This document shows positions 4,291-7,595 of a DNA stretch of 7,595 bases, piece by piece (the stretch's first letter is position 1; each line of letters begins with the position of its first letter). Origin of the DNA: UBA7887 sp964408735 (GTDB lineage Bacteria > Pseudomonadota > Alphaproteobacteria > UBA7887); NCBI GenBank assembly GCA_964408735.1, contig CAYPAX010000148.1, forward strand, positions 1-7,595, given 5' to 3'. The notes beneath the pieces are model-generated. The model was not told the DNA's origin and ran no database searches. It was given only the letters and a program-made list of their open reading frames with translations. A program made the position numbers and the translations under genes.

Positions 4291-6189
4291 ATGGCCGATA
4301 ACGAGGTCACACAAAGGGTAGCGGCCATCCTGGCAGCCGACGCCGTGGGCTATTCGCGGCTGATGTCGGACGACGAGTCCGCAACCATCGATGCGCTGGA
4401 CGCGGCGCGGGCGGTCTTCACCGAACATGTTCAGGCGAATCAGGGCCGCGTCGTCGATACGGCCGGCGACAGCGTGCTGGCCATCTTCGAGACGGCGGCG
4501 GGGGCGGTGCTGGCGGCGGTGGCGATCCAGGAACGGCTGGCGGAGATCAATGCGCCTGTGCCCGAGGCGCGGCGCATGCTGTTCCGCATCGGCGTCCACC
4601 TCGGCGACATCCACGAAAAGGCCGATGGCACCATCTACGGCGACGGCGTCAACATCGCCGCCCGCCTCGAAGGCATCGCCGCGCCGGGCGGCATTGCGGC
4701 GTCCGAGGTGATCCAGGGCGCGGTCAAGGGCCGCGTCGATACCCCCTTCGCCTTCCTCGGCGAGCACGAGGTCAAGAACATCGCCGAACCCGTGCGCGCC
4801 TACAGCCTCGGTGATGCCGCAGCGAGCACCGCCAAGCCGAAAGCCCGCCCCCTTCCCATCAAGGCACTCGCCGCAGTAGCTGTGCTGGTGGTCGCGATAG
4901 GCGCCGCGGCCTGGCTGCTGACGCCACCGGTCGAGCCGACCGAGACCGTCCAAGACCCGGCGCTTACTCTTCCGTCCGGCCCCAAGATTGCTGTCATTCC
5001 TTTCGCAAACTTATCGGGAAATCCTGATGAAGAATATTTCAGCGATGGCTTGACCGAAGATATCATTACGCGCCTCACGAGCTTCTCCAATCTTCTTGTC
5101 TATGCTCGCAATTCGACAAGCAAGTATAAGGGGAAGGATATCGACACAGCCACTGTCCGCGAAGAGCTCGGCGCAGACTATGTCGTTGAAGGCAGCGTGA
5201 GGAGGTTAGATGACGATTTGCGCGTGACTGTTCAGGTTCTCGATACTCGGAATGGAGCCAACCTTTGGGCAAAGACATATGATCGCGATCTGACCGCTGC
5301 CAACATTTTTGAAATCCAGGACGCCATAAGCGAAGGTATCGTCTCCGCGATTGGTGAAAATTTCGGTGTAATCGCACAGGCGGAGCTAAATTGGGCTCGG
5401 CACAAGCCCCCGAGCAACCTTACAGCTCTAGAATGCTATTACATGTTGATGGCATATTTTGTGGCGCCAACAGCCGAAGAGCATCTCAAATTGCGTGCCT
5501 GTTTCGAACAAGCGCTGGAGGCGGATCCAGAATACGCACTTGGACATGCAGGCTTGGCCCATGTCTATGTCGATGAATACAACATGGGTTTTAATACTCA
5601 GCCAAATTCTCTGGAACGTGCCTTAAATAGCGCTTCGCGGGCGGTACAGCTAGATGCGGAGTCCGCAGTGGCTCACCGGGAAAAAGCCATAGTTCATTTT
5701 CATCGCCGAGAATTCGAAGCCTTCATGATTTCAGCGGAACAGGCCATCGCTTTGTCTCCGCACAACGCGTATCACTTGGCGATCGTGGCATTCTATATTG
5801 GATTTGGTGGTGAGCGCCAACGAGGCGCCGCTCTGACCGAAAAAGCAATCGCCATGAATCCAAACCATCAACCATGGTATCACTATTTATTGTCACACCA
5901 TTACATTATGGAAGAAAACTACAATACCGCGCTTGATCACGCTCTCAGACTCACCTGGGGCTTGACCTGGGATTACATGTACCGCGTGGTGATCTACGCA
6001 CGCAGCGGGCGCATGGCCGAGGCTCGCGCAGAGGCGGACAAGCTGCTGGAAGCCCACCCGACTTTCCCCCAGGACGCGCGGGCGGAGTATCGGCGTTTCT
6101 ACTTCCCCGAGGACGTCATCGAGTCCTATCTGGACACCATGCGCGAGGCCGGGATCGAATTTCCGCCTGACGACACCCCGACGAACTAA
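4291..6189 (+). CDS. Class III adenylate/guanylate cyclase with membrane segment, TolB-like domain and TPRs
   Basis: Domains in order: class III cyclase catalytic domain (about 8-172), linker, one membrane segment (about 190-211, ALAAVAVLVVAIGAAAWLL), TolB-amino-terminal-like domain (about 229-335, from KIAVIPFANLSGNPDEEYFS), then TPR-like helices (about 395-600). This predicts a cytoplasmic enzyme making a cyclic nucleotide from ATP or GTP, with a periplasmic half that may bind a partner or ligand. Metal-binding Asp17 (AADAVGYSRL) and Asp60 (TAGDSVLAIF) and the transition-state Asn121/Arg125 (YGDGVNIAARLEG) are present. The base-selecting Lys position is Asp56 and the second selector aligns to Thr114, so substrate is uncertain. 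ATG 4291 is preceded by GGGGGAA (4277-4283). The gene diverges from the sugar operon and converges on the nitroreductase with four bases between stops. Base composition falls sharply between about 4975 and 5940, suggesting a replaced central segment. It has a decayed paralogue at 790-2063. Confidence 0.88.
   Translation: MADNEVTQRVAAILAADAVGYSRLMSDDESATIDALDAARAVFTEHVQANQGRVVDTAGDSVLAIFETAAGAVLAAVAIQERLAEINAPVPEARRMLFRIGVHLGDIHEKADGTIYGDGVNIAARLEGIAAPGGIAASEVIQGAVKGRVDTPFAFLGEHEVKNIAEPVRAYSLGDAAASTAKPKARPLPIKALAAVAVLVVAIGAAAWLLTPPVEPTETVQDPALTLPSGPKIAVIPFANLSGNPDEEYFSDGLTEDIITRLTSFSNLLVYARNSTSKYKGKDIDTATVREELGADYVVEGSVRRLDDDLRVTVQVLDTRNGANLWAKTYDRDLTAANIFEIQDAISEGIVSAIGENFGVIAQAELNWARHKPPSNLTALECYYMLMAYFVAPTAEEHLKLRACFEQALEADPEYALGHAGLAHVYVDEYNMGFNTQPNSLERALNSASRAVQLDAESAVAHREKAIVHFHRREFEAFMISAEQAIALSPHNAYHLAIVAFYIGFGGERQRGAALTEKAIAMNPNHQPWYHYLLSHHYIMEENYNTALDHALRLTWGLTWDYMYRVVIYARSGRMAEARAEADKLLEAHPTFPQDARAEYRRFYFPEDVIESYLDTMREAGIEFPPDDTPTN
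4975..5940. other. Low-GC segment inside the cyclase gene, candidate recombination tract
   Basis: Hand counts of 60-base lines give 42/60 G+C at 4621-4680 and 42/60 at 4921-4980, then 24/60 at 4981-5040, 30/60 at 5041-5100 and 22/60 at 5881-5940, then 34/60 at 5941-6000 and 45/60 at 6001-6060. The reading frame is unbroken across both edges. The tract encodes residues about 229-550, which is the TolB-like domain and most of the TPR part. The corresponding part of the decayed paralogue is not low in GC (35/60 at 1081-1140, 40/60 at 1201-1260). Replacement by DNA from a lower-GC relative is the simplest explanation. Confidence 0.65.
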
Positions 6190-6193
6190 CCCC

Positions 6194-6895
6194 TCAACAA
6201 TCCAAGAACCGCGCAAAGCCCTCCACCGGCTCGCGCTCGGTACGGAAATTGTTCTCGGGCGCCGAATGGTCGAGATAGCCCATGGCCATGCCGCAGATCA
6301 CCGTCTCGTCGGCGGGAATGACGAGGTGTTTGCGGATGATGTCCGGGAAGCGGGCGAAGGCGGCCTGGGGGCAGGTGTGCAGGCCCTTGGCGCGCGCCGC
6401 GATCATGATGCTTTGCAGGAACATGCCGTAATCGAGCCAGCTGCCGATCTTCAGGATCTGGTCGATGGTGCAGATCATGGCCACGGGCGCATCGAAGAAA
6501 CGGTAGTTCCGCGCGTGCTGGGCGTGGGTCTTCTCGCGCTCGCCCTTGGCGATACCGAGAGCGCCATAGAGCGCCCAGCCGACGGTGCGCCGCCTCGACT
6601 TGTAGGGCTCGGGAAATGGCTCGTCCGGGTAATAGGGCACTTCCTGGTGGGCGAGGCCGCCATCGTCGTGGGCGGAGAGCAGGTCGCGTTCGAGGTCGGC
6701 GCGGGTCTCGCCGCCGATCACGGTCACTTTCCAGGGCTGCATGTTGACGCCGGACGGCGCGCGCGAGGCAAGGGCGAGGATTTCCTCGACCGTCTCACGG
6801 GGCACGGGCTTAGGCAGGAAGGCACGGGCGGAAAAGCGGCTGTCCAGTGCCGCCTCGACGGTGGCGGCGATATCGTCGTGCTCAATCGTATCCAT
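6194..6895 (-). CDS. Nitroreductase family protein (FMN-dependent, PnbA-like)
   Basis: This 233-residue flavin enzyme should reduce nitro groups, quinones or similar acceptors with NAD(P)H in the cytoplasm. FMN-contact motifs are visible in order: SRFSARAF (19-26), ASRAPSGVNMQPWKV (43-57), GLHTCPQAAF (171-180) and CGMAMGYLD (201-209). The insert with VPYYPDEPFPEPYKSRRR (86-103) followed by VGWALYGALGI, and NYRFFDAPVAMICTID (130-145), are typical of the subgroup that includes nitrobenzoate reductases; the physiological substrate cannot be inferred. Length is normal and the frame is intact. ATG 6895 has GGAGAG eight bases upstream, but the start codon lies in the arm of a predicted RNA hairpin. 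It follows the peroxiredoxin-like gene by 62 bases on the same strand with no terminator between, so co-transcription is likely. Its stop is four bases from the stop of the convergent cyclase gene. Confidence 0.92.
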   Translation of the reverse strand: MDTIEHDDIAATVEAALDSRFSARAFLPKPVPRETVEEILALASRAPSGVNMQPWKVTVIGGETRADLERDLLSAHDDGGLAHQEVPYYPDEPFPEPYKSRRRTVGWALYGALGIAKGEREKTHAQHARNYRFFDAPVAMICTIDQILKIGSWLDYGMFLQSIMIAARAKGLHTCPQAAFARFPDIIRKHLVIPADETVICGMAMGYLDHSAPENNFRTEREPVEGFARFLDC

Positions 6896-6928
6896 GGAGG
6901 GCTCTCCGTATCAGGCGAGGCCCTCCAT
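6894..6928 (-). promoter_or_regulatory. Inverted repeat / RNA hairpin over the nitroreductase start codon
   Basis: On the minus strand ATGGAGGG (complement of 6921-6928) and CCCTCCAT (complement of 6894-6901) are perfect 8-base complements around a 19-base loop. The second arm contains the first two bases of the nitroreductase ATG, and the loop carries its GGAGAG ribosome binding site. The first arm starts with an ATG that opens a five-codon frame (M E G L A stop) ending before that binding site. A fold of this kind could throttle translation of the nitroreductase. There is no T-run, so it is not a classic terminator. Regulation is inferred. Confidence 0.4.
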
Positions 6929-6957
6929 ACGCTGTCGCGGCGCGCGGATCAACTCGG

Positions 6958-7595
6958 CTATGAAATCGCGACGCCCCGTGCGGCCTGCAGGATCTGCTCG
7001 GTGCCCGGCAGCTTGCCGAAATCCTCCACCCCGTCCTGGGCTTCGATGAAGACCCAGCGCACGACGCCGTCCTTGTCAATCATGAAGCGGCTGTCGAGCG
7101 GCGACGGCACGGTGGTGTGCGCCTTCTCTTCCTCAGGTGTTTCCTTGTAGCCCTCGGCCTCGTTCTTCGCGATCATCGCCGGCAACAGTCCTGCAGGCGG
7201 ATCGACATAGCCGCCGGCGTCGATCGGGACTTCCATGATCGTCTTCATCGACGACTTGCGCGGCCAGTCGTCCTCGTTCTCGGTGAACTCCTGCAAGGGC
7301 ACGCCATAGCGGCGATAGCTGTCGACGGTCGGGTCGGTGCCGGCCAGGATCGAGGTCGGGCGATAGCGGAAATAGGCCTGGGCCCGGTCGAGCGGCGTAA
7401 TGATAACCATCGCCGATTCCACACCCATGCCCTCGAGCTGCTTGTCGATCTGCTGGATCTGCGCCATGGCGCGGCGGCAGAACGGGCAGTGCAGGCCGCG
7501 CATGAAATTGAGGAAGACAGGCGCCCGGCCGACGAAGTCGCTCAACAGCCCGTTGATTAAGTGGCTTTGCTGATTCTCACTCCCAGACGATGAAT
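6958..7595 (-). CDS. Peroxiredoxin-like (AhpC/TSA, thioredoxin-fold) protein, N-terminus beyond the window
   Basis: The frame is open from the right window edge to TAG at 6958-6960 (211 codons seen). The thioredoxin-fold core is clear: APVFLNFMRGLHCPFCRRAMAQ carries a CxxC pair whose codons lie near 7488 and 7479, preceded by the FMRG strand-turn usual in the AhpC/TSA-like proteins. After the core come ITPLDRAQAYFRYR, then DPTVDSYRRYGV and SRFMIDKDGVVRWVFIEA, the family's late beta strands. Such proteins reduce peroxides or act as thiol-disulfide reductases in the cytoplasm; the CxxC arrangement leaves both open. A TTG at 7545 could be read as a start, but the frame continues upstream without a stop and a peroxiredoxin normally has more residues before this strand, so I treat it as partial. 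The gene precedes the nitroreductase by 62 bases and is probably in its operon. The C-terminus may be affected by a one-base frameshift. Confidence 0.8.
   Translation of the reverse strand, partial: SSSGSENQQSHLINGLLSDFVGRAPVFLNFMRGLHCPFCRRAMAQIQQIDKQLEGMGVESAMVIITPLDRAQAYFRYRPTSILAGTDPTVDSYRRYGVPLQEFTENEDDWPRKSSMKTIMEVPIDAGGYVDPPAGLLPAMIAKNEAEGYKETPEEEKAHTTVPSPLDSRFMIDKDGVVRWVFIEAQDGVEDFGKLPGTEQILQAARGVAIS

Noticed and set aside
4138..4953. 271-codon minus-strand open frame opposite the start of the cyclase gene
   Set aside because: It overlaps the well-supported cyclase catalytic domain on the other strand and the divergent promoter; GC-rich codon bias explains the open frame.
6894..6928. 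Intrinsic terminator between the peroxiredoxin-like and nitroreductase genes
   Set aside because: The stem is GC-rich but has no following T-run in either direction and overlaps a start codon.
6266..7150. 294-codon plus-strand open frame across the nitroreductase and peroxiredoxin-like genes
   Set aside because: It is antisense to two recognisable genes and spans their intergenic gap, with no family similarity and no sensible start context.
7543..7545. TTG as the true start of the peroxiredoxin-like protein
   Set aside because: No ribosome binding site precedes it and the frame stays open to the window edge, so a start beyond the window is more likely.
1..7595. CRISPR array, tRNA, rRNA, toxin-antitoxin or phage genes
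   Set aside because: No regularly spaced repeats, cloverleaf sequences or recognisable genes of these kinds were seen on either strand.

Overview
The window looks like chromosomal DNA of a GC-rich proteobacterium, most likely an alphaproteobacterium. Three things suggest this: the GC-rich codon use, good Shine-Dalgarno sites, and two genes of the cyclase / membrane segment / TolB-like / TPR family that is abundant in rhizobia and relatives. The species cannot be named from sequence alone. It reads as an accessory, recently reworked stretch: one gene is cut by an insertion sequence, one is heavily decayed, one carries a small frameshift, and one intact gene is a compositional mosaic.

Layout, left to right. 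Positions 1-53 are the end of an IS3-family (IS150-like) element that enters from outside the window. It has cut a globin-sensor gene (51-317, minus), leaving only the N-terminal part of a protoglobin domain without the heme-binding proximal histidine. Positions 318-789 hold no recognisable gene, only inverted repeats. Positions 790-2063 (plus) are a pseudogene of a class III nucleotidyl cyclase with TolB-like and TPR parts. It has lost about 145 codons covering the rest of the catalytic domain and the membrane anchor, and carries several frameshifts and a stop. Positions 2053-4205 (minus) are a two-gene operon with an ATGA start/stop overlap: a clan GH-A-like TIM-barrel protein (3195-4205) followed by an enolase-superfamily (mandelate racemase / sugar-acid dehydratase-like) enzyme (3198 down to 2109), whose C-terminus is frameshifted by a 4-base tandem duplication.

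Divergent from that operon, across an 85-base gap with a perfect 12-base palindrome, lies an intact 632-residue paralogue of the decayed cyclase (4291-6189, plus). Its N-terminal cyclase half and extreme C-terminus are about 70-75% GC in the lines counted. The central segment (about 4975-5940), encoding most of the putative periplasmic half, falls to about 37-50% GC, suggesting recombinational replacement of the sensor part. Positions 6194-6895 (minus) encode a PnbA-like nitroreductase. It is preceded at 6958-7595 (minus) by a thioredoxin-fold peroxiredoxin-like protein whose N-terminus lies beyond the right edge. The two are probably co-transcribed, with an RNA hairpin overlapping the nitroreductase start codon.

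How the genes may work together (inference): the cyclase could make a cyclic nucleotide in response to a periplasmic signal and may control the adjacent glycoside / sugar-acid operon. The peroxiredoxin-like protein and nitroreductase form a separate redox pair. I found no evidence of a defence system, CRISPR array, tRNA or rRNA. The most interesting items are the mosaic cyclase, its gutted paralogue on the other side of the sugar operon, and the IS-truncated globin sensor.
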